From assembly GCA_018857735.1 (NCBI GenBank), contig JABMCL010002225.1:1525034-1589033 (forward strand): a stretch of DNA of 64,000 nt, read 5' to 3'. This document shows, one piece after another, positions 37,570 to 41,179 of this stretch. A program made the translations under genes and the position numbers. The first letter of the stretch is position 1, and every line of letters begins with the position of its first letter. This DNA is from Alviniconcha marisindica (lineage: Eukaryota; Mollusca; Gastropoda; Provannidae). The notes under the pieces are model-generated. The model made no database searches. It was not told the origin of the DNA and saw nothing but the letters and a program-made list of their open reading frames with translations.

Positions 37570-39984
37570 TTCTGTGAGTGTGTTTGTGTTTCTCTCTCTT
37601 CTATTCTGTGGATGATCCACAATGACTTGTACACAATGCAACACTACACTGAAACAGCTTTACAAGGTGCTGGTTGTCCTTTACAAAGCTCAAGGCGCTT
37701 TCTTTGAATGGTGTTATTACATAATTCTTTTTGCCGATCTGGAGCTAATGTGTTGTATGCAAACCCAGTAATCTTTAATGAATCTGATTTTGAAAAGTGT
37801 TCTTTGTTCTTAAAAATCTGGTAGTTTCATATTTTTATTTTCGCCAAGCAGATGCACAGTATATATTCTCTCAGCTATTTCATAGTTATGCTACATTGTG
37901 GCTTGGTCGCCATAACAAATTAGCGTAGACAGAGAGAAAGATAGAAGATGTGAACATAATTCGGCAACTTGCTGAATGATTTACATAACCAACCAGCCAG
38001 TTGAAGAAAAGTGTATTCAGCCCAGCGAACTGTCTGAGTGAGGTACTGCGATATACAGCTGTGACACAAATTAGATGAATTTTCACCCACAACGTATGCC
38101 AGAGAAGTCTGCTATGTGAAACTCATGGGTTAATTTTCACCCAAAAAGTACGCAGTGAAAGTTTTACTATGATAAAGTCATGGGTGAATTTTCACCCACA
38201 ATGTACACTGTGAAAGTGTTGCTATGTTCAAGTCATGAGTGAATTTTTACGCACTGCATACATGGTGTGAGTGATTCTCTTATAAAGTAAGGATGAATTT
38301 TCACCCACAACATACGTGAAGAAAGTTTTATAGCGACGTATGGCAAAGGGTAATGAATTTGATTTTGAAAAGTGTTCTTTGTTGTTCTTAAAAATCTAGT
38401 AAGTTCATATTTTCATTTTTGCCAATTTGAGGCACAATATATATTCTCTCAGTTATTTCATAGTTGTGCTACATTGTGGCTTGGTCACCATAACAAATTA
38501 GTGCAGACAGAGACAAAGAGAGAGAGTAGGGGTGAACAAATCTGGCAACTTGCTGAATGATTTACATAACCAACCAACCTGTTGAAGGAAAGCGTATTCA
38601 GCCCAGTGAGGTACTGCATTACACAGCTGTGCCACGAATTAGATGAAAGAGGAAACCCCTATGATGGGTGAATTTTCACCCACAACCTATAAAGAAGTCT
38701 GCTTTGTAGAACTCATGGGTGAATTTTTACCCATAAAGTACGCAGTGAAATTTTTACTATGGTAAAGTCATTGGTGAATCTTCACACAATGTACATGGTG
38801 AAAGTGTTATTATGTTCAAGTCATGGGTGAATTTTTACCCATTGGTGTAAGTGATCCTCTTTAAAGAATGAATTTTCACCCACAATGTAGGGAAGAAAGT
38901 TATAGTGACGTATGGCGAAGGTTAAAAAGTTTTTTTTATATCTGACCAAGTGAGTGCATGCACAGAACAAAAAGTTATTTACATAATTAGTAAAACTTAT
39001 GAACACGCAAGTTTTTGTGTGGAAGTGTTTATGTGCTATTATAAATTTTCTATTTTATTTGTTCATTCATGTATTTTCTTGAATTGTACACACGTTCACT
39101 GAGCATTTACTGTTCATAAGTATTTTATTTGTCTCAACATGTATCACTTTTTTCATCAGATTCATCAGTCTGTGGCCAAATTGCCCAGAGGAGCACTGAC
39201 AGGCGAGTGTTGTGTACTTGAAGTCTCTGGGCCTCTCTTGCCTCATCACACACTCAACATCACCGCTGTGCTGAGAGAAAGGGACATTCAGCCTGCCATC
39301 ATTTCTTTTAATACCCATGAACATAGTGCATCTTTCAACCTGGGTTTGAAAACATGCACAAAGAATTCAACAACCAGCAAATCTGTTGGCCATTCCAGCA
39401 ATGGTAATGTGGAGAAACCAAACATAGTTACCGATCCATTGGGTGGTGAAAGAACTCAGAAAAGCGCTGTTGATGAAGAAAGGAACGGTTGTGGACTCTC
39501 TCTTGCAGAAGACCCTGTGAAGGATGGGACAGGTGTCACAGGAGGCCCCATATGGGAGCAACATTTTAAGTTGGAAAGTTTTGTTACTGATGGAGAACAC
39601 CCCACCAGGCTTGGAAGTGGTTGCAGCAAAGTTTTTTTTGCCCAAAATGAAAATCCGGTCTCAGAAAGCCATGTTACTGGTGTTAAGGATGAAACTTCAC
39701 ATGGAGACTCATCCAGTGAAGATTCATTGGGCAATTTAATGTCGGATGCAACCCTGGTTCAACCCAAGACTTTGCACTCTTCTGCTGATGCTGGCAGTAG
39801 GAGACTGTCTTTAGGTCAAGTTTCTGTAATAAACACAACAGATTTTGATGTCTTCCATAGAGTTAGAAGCTGGGGAAATGGACTTCATAGAACTGCAAGA
39901 GATCAGATGTATGTAAATTCAGGACTCGATGGGGCCGTGCTGAGAGAGGTGAAGTGCGAAGCTCATGGATTTATATGGAGTTAA
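3463..39984 (+). CDS. donson: DONSON homologue, five 3' exons of a split gene
   Basis: Joining 3463-3641, 9051-9171, 19881-20051, 26826-27021 and 39160-39984 gives an uninterrupted frame of 496 codons plus TAA. All junctions agree in phase (first base completes a split codon, then phases 1, 2, 2, 0), and all introns start GT and end AG. Conserved blocks in order are FTSLYQQL...CPYFYLC..QFTVLFRG, TPSTCGIREAL, an acidic SVSSDGASLWLQTIGLD stretch, LTGPQAGIPPTILSPTVFRG, LEVSGPLLPHHTLNI and C-terminal GLDGAVLRE...FIWS. These follow the domain order of vertebrate DONSON. The family acts in the nucleus in replication origin firing (delivery of GINS to MCM during CMG assembly) and fork protection. 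The N-terminal third is missing from the window. Introns are 5-12 kb and filled with transposons. A gene of this size without frameshifts is probably functional. Confidence 0.93.
3642..4499 (+). other. donson intron, unclassified part
   Basis: This is the start of a 5.4-kb intron. The sequence is AT-rich; no gene or named repeat was recognised before the GA/G tract at 4500. Confidence 0.5.
4500..4530. repeat. (GA)n followed by poly-G tract
   Basis: About seven GA units run into 17 consecutive G residues. The exact length of the G run is unreliable in most sequencing chemistries. Confidence 0.9.
4531..5375. other. donson intron with GT microsatellite
   Basis: AT-rich intronic sequence with a (GT)n/(ATGC)n patch at about 5284-5332. 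No gene recognised. The last bases ('gtgtatat') flank the transposon that starts at 5376. Confidence 0.5.
5764..6240 (-). mobile_element. tRNA-derived SINE, copy 2, inserted in transposon
   Basis: Same family as 2068-2545, in reverse orientation and apparently complete. The tRNA-like head (A box near 6220, B box 'gggattcgaaccc' complement near 6175-6187) is at the right and the 'tatagcgctattctc' tail at the left. It interrupts the transposon sequence between 'aagtacagaca' and 'tgcatgaaatag'; the other transposon copy at 26.4 kb has these two pieces directly joined, so it serves as an empty-site reference. Confidence 0.85.
6241..6744. other. transposon or intron interior, poly-C tract
   Basis: After about 28 bp that still match the 26-kb transposon copy, similarity stops at about 6268. 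A 13-C run at about 6291-6303 and AT-rich sequence follow. No gene recognised. Confidence 0.4.
6745..7450. repeat. Degenerate tandem repeat carrying TGACCTTGA motifs
   Basis: At least four related segments recur, with 'tgaccttgac' or 'gacattgaccttgaac', then 'cattttttcac' or similar, then 'atgatgatctcac.ccatac.aagtttggttacaaa', near 6760, 7000, 7165 and 7320. Spacing is about 150-240 bp. The TGACCTTGA core equals a nuclear-receptor (SF-1/ERR type) half site, but here it is a repeat motif; regulatory use is speculation. Confidence 0.6.
7451..8251. other. transposon right arm, no ORF
   Basis: AT-rich sequence up to the right terminal motif. 'caaatggcggccatgaaaat' occurs at about 8039-8060. No open frame long enough to support a transposase. 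Confidence 0.4.
8252..9050 (+). other. donson intron, 3' part
   Basis: A short CA patch near 8425-8450 and otherwise unclassified sequence, ending in the acceptor 'ggatttttgacag' at 9050. Confidence 0.5.
9051..9171 (+). CDS. donson: donson exon (second in window)
   Basis: It follows the acceptor 'tttttgacag' and ends CACAG|gtagta. It begins GT to complete a glycine codon and encodes VGFTMPNLKKETVMDSDLTN, then a polar stretch ending SSQFH, with a split codon AG|C. The position and the hydrophobic GVGFTMPN start correspond to the GIEFSLPL block of vertebrate DONSON; the rest is a variable acidic linker. Confidence 0.85.
9355..9965 (+). repeat. Interspersed repeat family, copy 1 (about 610 bp)
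   Basis: It shares many blocks in the same order with 17912-18560, including 'ttcccctttcct', 'tggtccattttcctgacttt', 'acattttttgtt', 'agtaaattagaatggtcga' and 'tgtcctgaggttaccctgtg'. It ends in 'actaactaactatctaacta', a short tandem tail of the kind left by LINE reverse transcription. No coding potential. Best explained as LINE 3' UTR copies. Confidence 0.7.
9966..10559. other. intronic sequence before LINE relic
   Basis: Contains a short (TG)n run near 10114-10132. Open frames at 10195-10539 have no recognisable motif. Part of this may be decayed LINE sequence continuous with the relic that follows. Confidence 0.35.
10560..12288 (+). pseudogene. CR1-like LINE reverse transcriptase relic
   Basis: Fragments in several frames follow the order of a Jockey-superfamily (CR1/L2-like) polymerase: KTCVLDPIPMSLLFEHSDKI (from about 10836), TGIFPSCMKAATVKPLLKK, NFRPVSN (about 11026), QSAYHPK with ETALLYVFNDL (about 11103-11160), LTLLDLSTAFDHI...LLTHLKNAFG (about 11193-11268) and, near the end, GTAPPYLSELLHLYCSSHSL (about 12005-12064). 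The catalytic YADD region between about 11300 and 11500 is too damaged to read. Many frameshifts and stops make it non-functional. The 3' end runs into a (GT)n tract at 12289. Confidence 0.85.
12289..12372. repeat. (GT)n(GA)n microsatellite
   Basis: About 30 GT units followed by about 11 GA units, placed exactly between the LINE relic and the triplicated repeat. Confidence 0.95.
12372..13930. repeat. About 500-bp unit repeated three times in tandem
   Basis: Copies begin near 12372, 12866 and 13554. Shared landmarks are 'aactttattttacaagga', 'caactagtccttgctaagct', 'aaatataaaattacaggcat', 'catacaaccagtaaataa' and 'gtcaatgcttatctt'. Each copy is preceded by a GA/CT simple repeat. Copies 2 and 3 are further apart because a 175-bp element (13317-13491) is inserted after copy 2. 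A 19-G run at 12716-12734 follows copy 1. Confidence 0.85.
13317..13491 (+). mobile_element. 173-bp SINE-like element, copy 1, with target duplication
   Basis: It is flanked by AACCAGTCATTG on both sides (13304-13315 and 13492-13503). The corresponding site in the first 500-bp tandem copy (near 12805) lacks the insertion. The element runs from 'catagttca...gctgtgtgagagt' through 'cgtggacgtaaagctatat' and 'tgtccctaatatg' to 'tctgaggacattaagcagcc' and a (CTAC)n tail. A second copy is at 24435-24608. The 3' part matches the 3' UTR of the RNase H LINE at 53146-53180, so it was probably moved by that LINE's machinery. Confidence 0.85.
13931..14639. other. intronic sequence, no gene supported
   Basis: Includes a CTGTTGTTG-rich patch at 14046-14150 and an ATATAT patch near 14580. 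An open frame at 14071-14391 has a leucine run but no credible context. Confidence 0.4.
14640..14760 (+). pseudogene. BED-type zinc-finger fragment (hAT-transposase-like)
   Basis: The plus frame reads NVKCSACFLSVSVAHGGMYI, followed by KRHVHLKHHINEGK. CxxC followed by SVAHGG and a histidine cluster is the pattern of BED-type fingers in hAT-related transposases and their domesticated relatives. It is only about 40 codons long and the frame is closed by a stop just upstream. Probably a relic; assignment by pattern only. Confidence 0.4.
14761..15259. other. AT-rich intronic sequence
   Basis: No gene or known repeat recognised. Confidence 0.4.
15260..16190 (-). pseudogene. LINE reverse transcriptase relic (Jockey superfamily)
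   Basis: Read on the minus strand from the right: SAHITPVFKKGERYKPQKYW with PIS (about 16090-16175), SQLLGFMDQVSEAFQKGSQ then EDVLIMGFSRAFDKVRHSLL (about 15870-15990, with the first catalytic-motif aspartate replaced, GFSRAFDK instead of the usual DFSKAFDK), and LEAVLEYANPIWDPFTANNI followed by KALEKVQRHAARWV (about 15565-15690). The YADD segment between these is missing, so there is an internal deletion. The rest to 15260 is frameshifted C-terminal sequence. Non-functional. Confidence 0.85.
16191..17511. other. intronic sequence with GA microsatellite
   Basis: A GA-rich patch lies at about 16758-16820. The 16290-16520 segment may be more decayed LINE sequence, but no motif was secure. Nothing else recognised. 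Confidence 0.35.
17512..17900 (+). mobile_element. tRNA-derived SINE, copy 3, 3'-truncated
   Basis: Same family as 2068-2545: A-box-like 'gatagctcagtggtatagtg', B-box-like 'gggtttgagtccc', then the conserved body. It diverges after 'tggtggatattca' and lacks the 'tagcgct' tail. It is directly followed by the second copy of the 610-bp repeat. Confidence 0.85.
17912..18560 (+). repeat. Interspersed repeat family, copy 2 (about 650 bp)
   Basis: Matches 9355-9965 in the same order, with an extra AT-rich insertion near 18195-18262. It ends near 'ccaattactaactatt'. No coding potential; probably a LINE 3' UTR copy. Confidence 0.7.
18561..19880 (+). other. donson intron, 3' part
   Basis: Near 18645-18710, 'tgaagtgcctagggctcatc' followed by 'ataaaaatataattatt' resembles a CR1/L2-type 3' end. 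The rest is unclassified, ending in the acceptor 'tttttcctcacag' at 19880. Confidence 0.4.
19881..20051 (+). CDS. donson: donson exon (third in window)
   Basis: Acceptor 'ttttttcctcacag', donor 'gtatcc'. In phase it encodes IYIGSPECSSGVQHDVGDEA, then a SISVSSDGASLWLQTIGL segment and ending LEPAKVQ plus two bases. The acidic run followed by SLWLQTIGLDRKD matches the DEDEEESFSWLEEMGVQDK region of vertebrate DONSON. The phase carries over exactly into the exon at 26826. Confidence 0.88.
20096..20330. repeat. Near-perfect inverted repeat, 65-bp arms
   Basis: Arm 20096-20160 ('actccaactggctagctcct' ... 'tgtttttccacaaa') is the reverse complement of 20266-20330 with about one mismatch, separated by 105 bp. 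It starts 45 bp after the donor of the third donson exon. No terminal target duplication was seen. Confidence 0.9.
20560..20940 (+). pseudogene. CR1-like LINE fragment
   Basis: Plus frames read SHGIVPHDMKTAIVKPLLKR, then DCPISDLPFLFRIL and, after a stop, VVVNKCLSHLQENNLCNTF. These align with the first fingers block of a CR1/L2-like reverse transcriptase (compare 10930-11060). Short, broken and non-functional. Confidence 0.75.
20941..23935. other. intronic sequence, no gene supported
   Basis: Mostly unclassified. 22900-23060 read in minus gives a short cysteine-containing peptide (ASTCQNDPIVQCKIDWPYQY then GRTLYLCENQE and a stop), but no splice context or family was recognised. Short frames elsewhere look like noise. 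Confidence 0.35.
23936..25135 (+). pseudogene. CR1-like LINE reverse transcriptase relic
   Basis: Plus frames give SVALQWFQSYLSDRYQST (about 23985-24040), LYLSNIIANHFVNHTF (about 24112-24160), a catalytic-site remnant WMTHNTRN or FVDDTQHQ in another frame (about 24155-24185), then APLSEVTSLTEVLNACRDDT with KTWMTENLHKLNDDKTEA (about 24190-24300). Similar proteins have FADDTQ at this site. It is interrupted by the SINE-like element at 24435-24608 and resumes as heavily mutated C-terminal sequence to about 25135. Non-functional. Confidence 0.85.
24435..24608 (+). mobile_element. 173-bp SINE-like element, copy 2, with target duplication
   Basis: Flanked by AGCATGCCAT at 24425-24434 and 24609-24618. 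It is colinear with 13317-13491 over its whole length, with few substitutions, and ends in a 'cctacctag' remnant of the (CTAC)n tail. It interrupts the CR1-like relic. Confidence 0.88.
25136..25569. other. LINE 3' end-like sequence and filler
   Basis: A short GT patch near 25185-25202. 'gtgagtgctcagggcattga' near 25369 followed by 'tataaatatta' resembles CR1/L2 3' ends. No gene. Confidence 0.4.
25570..26040 (+). pseudogene. CR1-like LINE, C-terminal fragment
   Basis: Plus frame NYCNCLLSGPPASSVHSLHG then IQNCAAHLILKRGITDRLTH is the post-RT region found in CR1/L2-like polymerases. It is followed in other frames by ALLHLFSLTVFNFTHPP and LNAMTFPSSPTETLSGF. Broken and 5'-truncated. Confidence 0.8.
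26219..26770 (+). mobile_element. End of GGGTCATTCTCC-type DNA transposon, with short ORF
   Basis: The right end reads inward from 26770 as GGGTCATTCTCCTGAAAACT, and the 330 bp before it match 5376-5760 in reverse complement. Before that lies an open frame (26219-26436) containing HTWQRDEFLKLDQNTHFALV and EMCNLFRACLYFEEDILNHN, then R and a TAA stop. The other copy has the same C-terminal reading with conservative changes (E to D, H to Q), suggesting that this is the coding 3' end of the transposon. The left end of this copy was not found; similarity can only be traced to about 26340. The flank at 26771 is ATATAT, as for the other copy. Confidence 0.6.
26826..27021 (+). CDS. donson: donson exon (fourth in window)
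   Basis: The acceptor is chosen at 'ataagattag|T' because only this start joins in frame to the previous exon; it yields IHHKGYKQVDRRAQSLVL, aligning with the EKHEVQMDHRPES region. Downstream are EVQALFNFLINFRSCIALTG and GPQAGIPPTILSPTVFRGAT, which are hallmark DONSON segments. The donor is CAG|gtattc. It ends in phase 0. Alternative AGs at 26844 and 26847 would give phase-0 starts that do not match the upstream exon. Confidence 0.93.
27022..27930 (+). other. donson intron with (AT)n tract
   Basis: The start of a 12.1-kb intron. An (AT)n run lies at about 27468-27503. No gene recognised; the frame at 27662-27958 (minus) has no supporting motif. Confidence 0.5.
27932..28155 (+). repeat. Dispersed 220-bp repeat with CA patch, copy 1
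   Basis: Shares 'ttaaaccctgctgttctgtt', 'cacctggtttgggc', 'gtttattccataccctacat', 'caatggtagtcaacacttca' and 'atataattc' with 29426-29630. The second copy borders the tyrosine-recombinase element, so this is probably a stray copy of that element's end region. Confidence 0.75.
28252..29041 (+). mobile_element. TTAA-flanked, THAP-bearing DNA transposon (Kolobok-like)
   Basis: The ends read AGTAAAAGTCCAAGGTT (from 28252) and, inward from 29041, AGGACAAATCCAAGGTT; 13 of 17 positions agree. TTAA lies directly outside both ends (28248-28251 and 29042-29045). The 790-bp body encodes a THAP domain but no catalytic domain. TTAA duplication plus a THAP domain points to the Kolobok superfamily; piggyBac also uses TTAA but lacks THAP. 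It is probably a non-autonomous deletion derivative. Confidence 0.7.
28478..28765 (+). CDS. THAP domain protein, short (transposon-borne)
   Basis: 95 codons starting MPAYCVAANCNNSQTTPG. The C2CH THAP pattern is complete: CVAANC at residues 5-10, IHELP then W of RRKWIKF, and HAHLCSEHFSECDFANPMEY with the C-x2-H pair. A frame extension upstream to 28454 lacks a credible start; the MPxxC start is typical of THAP proteins. THAP domains bind DNA, here probably transposon ends. After the THAP domain the frame reads MGFASKLTR and stops after about 25 more residues. No coiled coil or nuclease domain follows, so the protein is truncated compared with transposases. Confidence 0.75.
   Translation: MPAYCVAANCNNSQTTPGITIHELPRNRPAVRRKWIKFIQFKRADFLAAPHHAHLCSEHFSECDFANPMEYRMGFASKLTRCSGTLSESCLTDSN
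29161..29427. repeat. Direct repeat flanking tyrosine-recombinase element, left copy
   Basis: Begins 'gcaatttcgctggcg', continues through 'tgcgcagagtgccagattct', 'cgcttcctgtcctctggaca', and ends 'gtgcaacttccactt'. The same sequence occurs at 31332-31612 in the same orientation. Two copies flanking a coding core suggest terminal or split direct repeats of a YR retroelement. Confidence 0.85.
29426..29630 (+). repeat. Dispersed 220-bp repeat with CA patch, copy 2
   Basis: Counterpart of 27932-28155, immediately after the left direct repeat. Probably part of the non-coding region of the YR element. Confidence 0.75.
29700..30585 (-). pseudogene. Tyrosine recombinase (integrase) of a YR mobile element
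   Basis: Minus-strand fragments in order: a core-binding domain (30581-30270) with VPANEKTIAMYAAYLARRLR, PASVQQYLNIVRVMHLEAGL and a SSILKGIDRAKG end; then the catalytic domain with VFWAACLVMFFGLFHKANLF (30225-30165), YVQWSKTFQ, HPLCPVSAVCQALRAA; then the HSFR box (about 29840-29852) and IPGEIIKIMGDWKSTVYMSY (about 29735-29800) with the candidate nucleophile tyrosine in VYMSYLDQL. This is the R-H-R-Y tyrosine recombinase layout. At least three frameshifts, including one just after HSFR, and a stop at the N-terminal domain end make it inactive. It works with the gag-like frames upstream. Confidence 0.85.
30592..30770 (-). pseudogene. CCCH-type finger segment of YR element gag
   Basis: The minus frame reads KCSYGPRCNFEHVC (about 30722-30765), followed by a low-complexity PTSPPPVGSSPAT linker. 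This CCCH knuckle sits between the gag-like region and the recombinase. The distal CxxC...H...C part normally following in related elements was not seen. Confidence 0.6.
30759..31293 (-). pseudogene. gag-like N-terminal protein of YR element
   Basis: Minus frame 31193-30759 contains VSPVMWIAANARIMAALYDS, AKDYIAYTAKIGELTLRYTW with ASVLAYDQEYRHRQAAARFR and WGSDSQHL. A separate frame (31293-31111) gives the upstream part (MLLHDMLKTNADEVDIGARL). I recognise this as the conserved protein that precedes the recombinase in DIRS/Ngaro-like and related YR elements of marine invertebrates; it has no assigned biochemical function that I can state. It shares strand and order with the recombinase (gag, finger, YR). 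A small shift near 31190 breaks it. Confidence 0.6.
31332..31612. repeat. Direct repeat flanking tyrosine-recombinase element, right copy
   Basis: Same sequence and orientation as 29161-29427, with an extra 'catatcggccc' insertion near 31425. It lies just upstream (in the minus sense) of the gag-like frame. Confidence 0.85.
31613..33159 (+). other. possible 5' part of DIRS-type element
   Basis: CA/GC-rich patch at 31708-31752, then GC-richer sequence with open frames at 32065-32406 and 32328-32639 (plus). These may be the decayed gag and connection region of the reverse transcriptase that follows, but no motif was secure. Confidence 0.35.
33160..33765 (+). pseudogene. DIRS-type reverse transcriptase fragment
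   Basis: Plus frames show LLFVVPKLTGG, then DLLVLNLGLQKIKFKMETPS (about 33307-33378) and SIRGLIQPKDWAYSIDVKDV with YFHILIHW (about 33376-33459), then in a shifted frame IRVVKEVVTNIR and MHFYLGDWLLQRAHSHG (about 33600-33660). The KFKMET..SIR..I.P.DWA.SID.KDAYFH block is diagnostic for DIRS-like retroelements. The usual DDWL catalytic pair appears as GDWL, and stops interrupt the frame. Non-functional. Confidence 0.85.
33766..34239. other. intronic sequence, start of palindrome-repeat family
   Basis: A (GT)n(GC)n patch at 33991-34020, then sequence ('attctgtggatgatcc', 'aacagctttacaaggtgctg') that recurs at 37600-37690. Confidence 0.5.
34240..34780. repeat. Dispersed module with GGGTGAATTTTCACCC palindromes
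   Basis: Palindromes at 34240-34255 and 34484-34499 and a degenerate one near 34769. The stretch 34440-34720 ('ctgcagggcgtacat', 'gagaact', 'ggcagccag', 'tcttcttgacag', 'attctgtggatgatc') is colinear with 37310-37620. A 20-C run lies at 34334-34353. Confidence 0.7.
34781..35840. other. AT-rich sequence, unclassified
   Basis: No gene recognised. 35757-35840 is a partial copy of the edge of the triplicated unit that follows. Confidence 0.4.
35841..37115. repeat. About 0.5-kb unit in three tandem copies
   Basis: Copies at about 35841-36335, 36336-36600 (partial) and 36601-37115. Shared landmarks are 'tcatgagtagggaggt', 'gttgttcgtcaacagcagtg', 'gaaacagcaattgcgcagt', 'gcaatggcgagg', 'cttttcgggcggtttcc' and 'tccgtggacgtaaagcacca'. 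The last block is shared with the 173-bp SINE-like element. The long frames seen here on both strands are repeats of one another and are not supported as genes. Confidence 0.8.
37116..37300. other. unclassified
   Basis: GC-richer sequence with no recognised feature. Confidence 0.4.
37302..37775. repeat. Palindrome-repeat module, second dispersed copy
   Basis: Palindromes at 37302-37317 and 37358-37373, then sequence colinear with 34440-34720 and 34040-34200. A (CA)n tract of about 25 units lies at 37515-37566. Cysteine/valine-rich frames across it are repeat artefacts. Confidence 0.75.
37776..38930. repeat. 575-bp tandem duplication carrying two 54-bp palindromic arrays
   Basis: 37776-38350 and 38351-38930 are diverged copies ('taatgaat.tgattttgaaa', 'atatattctctcag', 'acattgtggcttggtc', 'aacttgctgaatgatttaca'). 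The second half of each copy is an array of GGGTGAATTTTCACCC-type palindromes: starts at 38073, 38127, 38182, 38237 and 38291, and at 38666, 38717, 38772, 38825 and 38866. Spacing is mostly 51-55 bp. Intervening sequence is similar between units ('cgcagtgaaagtttta'). Confidence 0.85.
39160..39984 (+). CDS. donson: donson terminal coding exon
   Basis: A pyrimidine-rich acceptor 'cttttttcatcag' and phase-0 start join exactly to 27021. It encodes GECCVLEVSGPLLPHHTLNI and IISFNTHEHSASFNLGLK, matching the late conserved domain of DONSON, and ends NGLHRTARDQMYVNSGLDGA, VLRE and FIWS before TAA, matching the conserved C-terminus (GLHPNTLEQL...VVLRDYIYNW). Between them about 165 residues (39352-39845) are serine-, acid- and asparagine-rich with no counterpart in vertebrate DONSON but stay in frame. 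Either this is a lineage-specific disordered insertion or an in-frame intron of about 0.5 kb is retained here. Confidence 0.9.
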   Translation: MHQSVAKLPRGALTGECCVLEVSGPLLPHHTLNITAVLRERDIQPAIISFNTHEHSASFNLGLKTCTKNSTTSKSVGHSSNGNVEKPNIVTDPLGGERTQKSAVDEERNGCGLSLAEDPVKDGTGVTGGPIWEQHFKLESFVTDGEHPTRLGSGCSKVFFAQNENPVSESHVTGVKDETSHGDSSSEDSLGNLMSDATLVQPKTLHSSADAGSRRLSLGQVSVINTTDFDVFHRVRSWGNGLHRTARDQMYVNSGLDGAVLREVKCEAHGFIWS

Positions 39985-40402
39985 TGACATGTTTGCTTCA
40001 TTGTTTGGTGGCTTGTGAATGTAAAACTATGGCTCATGGGAGAAAATAGTGATTACTGTTATAGGCTGACCTATGGCTGAAACTCGGATATAAACACTTT
40101 TGGACACTGTCCATGTTAGTTCTTCTTTTTTGCGGAGGTGTGGGGGAGCTTTCTCTTTCTCATTTTTGTTGTGATTAGCATTGGGGTATGTTGTGATACA
40201 ATTTGTCACCCCAGCACAATTTATTTCCCAGGTGACGAATTGTGCAGCCATGCCTACACAATTTGTCACCCAGGAAAGGGTGACAAATATGTAGCCACTG
40301 TATCTTTTTTGTTCGTTTTGTTTTTTTAGCTTGAATATCAGTAATGTAATGTGTGTGGGTGACCAGATTTGATGGGTATGTTCTAACTGCCCAGCAGTAG
40401 GG
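39985..40402 (+). other. donson 3' UTR candidate
   Basis: Downstream of the stop. No canonical AATAAA was found in this stretch, so the transcript end is unknown. A small hairpin 'tttgtcaccc...gggtgacaaa' lies at about 40262-40288. Confidence 0.4.
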
Positions 40403-40492
40403 TGCTGCATACAGAAATTAAAGTCCCCTCTGGTGATAACCCAGCGCTAGCTGGGTTATCACCAGAGGGGACCTTAATTTCTGTATGCAGCA
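40403..40492. repeat. Near-perfect palindrome, 42-bp arms
   Basis: Arm 40403-40444 ('tgctgcatacagaaattaaa' ...) and arm 40451-40492 are reverse complements with one mismatch (a/g), separated by 'cgctag'. It adjoins a CR1-like LINE fragment. Confidence 0.95.
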
Positions 40493-40610
40493 CTCTCAAA
40501 GGTTCTCTCATTCTGACTCTTCTGGATCTAAGCGCTGTCTTCAACACTATTGATCACAACATCCTTCTGACTCACCTCAAAAACACTTTCGTTTTTTGTT
40601 GTTGTTTTGG
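40493..40610 (+). pseudogene. CR1-like LINE fragment
   Basis: The plus frame reads LILTLLDLSAVFNTIDHNIL followed by LTHLKNTF, the second conserved RT block of the CR1/L2-like family also seen at 11193-11268. Only about 35 codons are left. Confidence 0.75.
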
Positions 40611-41179
40611 AATCATAACAGCATTAATACTCCAATTAACCTCATAATATTTTATTTTATTTTTAATAATGACGATGCTGATTTTTTTTATTGATTTTTT
40701 ATTGTTGTTTTCTTTTTTAAATTTTCGCGACACTAAACATACAAATAACAATGGCAAGATAAATATATATATATGCATACATGTATATGCCATACAGTGA
40801 CTATTAAGTATGTGAGTAGCTAAAAGTAGGGGGATATATCAAAATAACAAGCATTGTATAACATGTAAAGCTACAAGAGACTAACACAGACACCAAACAG
40901 AAGACAGACAAAACACACGCACACACACAAAAACAACAACAAAAAACAGCTACAATAAAAAAACATATATACCTTAATTCATCTTGCACTCTGGTGAGGC
41001 AGATAGGAAGAGAGAGTGGGAAGGACAGAGAGATAAGAGAGAGAGGTGTACACACATGTATATAATGATAAGCTATCTGTCAAGTGTGTCAACAAGTATT
41101 ATCAAAAGACTTAATACTTAATTGGTAATACTAATAGCAAGGCTGAGTAAAAACAAAAGACTCCTAAAAGGAGTGAGCT
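40611..41179. other. AT-rich sequence, LINE 3' flank
   Basis: No gene. CA and AT simple patches. This is the 3' side of the L1-like element that follows, so it may include its 3' UTR. Confidence 0.4.

Noticed and set aside
38065..38885. CRISPR-like array of palindromic repeats
   Set aside because: The host is a eukaryote, the 'spacers' are related to one another, and no cas genes exist. It is a short-period satellite.
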